Assembly: GCA_951812925.1 (NCBI GenBank)
Contig: OX638368.1
Coordinates: forward strand, 157,280,492 to 157,344,491
Direction of reading: 5' to 3'
DNA length: 64,000 nt
From: Calliopum simillimum
Lineage: Eukaryota > Arthropoda > Insecta > Diptera > Lauxaniidae
Shown here: piece after piece, positions 56,593-64,000 of the stretch
How the letters are laid out: every line of letters begins with the position of its first letter
How positions within the stretch are numbered: position 1 is the first letter of the stretch
The notes under the pieces: generated by a model
Told to the model about the DNA's origin: nothing
What the model saw: the letters and a program-made list of their open reading frames with translations, nothing else
The model's database searches: none
Program-made: the position numbers and the translations under genes

Positions 56593-64000
<7,408 letters not shown>

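Overview
This is a eukaryotic window from an insect, most likely a higher dipteran. The splice sites, a glutamine-rich Patr-1 gene, mariner, BEL/Pao and Ty3/gypsy elements and the very AT-rich spacers all fit a true fly. A tephritid-like genome is my guess, not something shown. There are two host genes. Nearly everything else is repeats, many nested in one another.

Gene 1 is the Pat1/PATL1 decapping-activator homologue Patr-1, on the minus strand at 6550-20183. It has five coding exons whose splice phases all close, predicting 1107 residues. The start (exon 1, 20145-20183), the DDX6-binding DETFG motif, the long Gln/Pro-rich middle and the C-terminal Pat1 fold are all visible. Intron 2 holds a 1.5 kb palindrome, a tRNA-like SINE head and a foldback. 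Intron 3 holds two decayed mariners, one with a LINE fragment inserted, inside or beside a 3.9 kb terminal-inverted-repeat element.

The stretch 20184-39072 has no convincing host gene. It contains large palindromes (20461-21848, 25932-28013, 38071-38526), two copies of a 1.2 kb TIR element, a Harbinger-type element with TAA duplications, a BEL/Pao retrotransposon in minus orientation (29940-34485) that carries a small hAT-like palindromic MITE, and a pogo-like element (36847-37768) whose empty site can be read from a related repeat.

Gene 2 is a xylulokinase (XYLB, FGGY family) on the plus strand. Seven exons from 56593 to 62013 give 473 residues, and the C-terminal end lies outside the window or was not found. 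A second, diverged version of exon 1, with the same length, phase and donor site, lies 17.5 kb upstream at 39073-39129. It could be an alternative first exon or the remnant of a tandem duplicate.

Between the two first exons sits an almost intact Ty3/gypsy LTR retrotransposon (43236-55946). Its LTRs are about 2.83 kb and nearly identical, with TG...CA ends and a TGTT target duplication. It has a tRNA-Lys primer site, gag, and pol with protease, RT, RNase H and integrase. A slippery heptamer followed by a foldable H-type pseudoknot lies in the gag-pol overlap. There is no env. Near the 3' end of its internal region is a decayed, full-length tRNA-Lys-like sequence, the same tRNA family that the primer site matches. 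This tRNA relic, the frameshift signal and the duplicated xylulokinase first exon are the most interesting observations.
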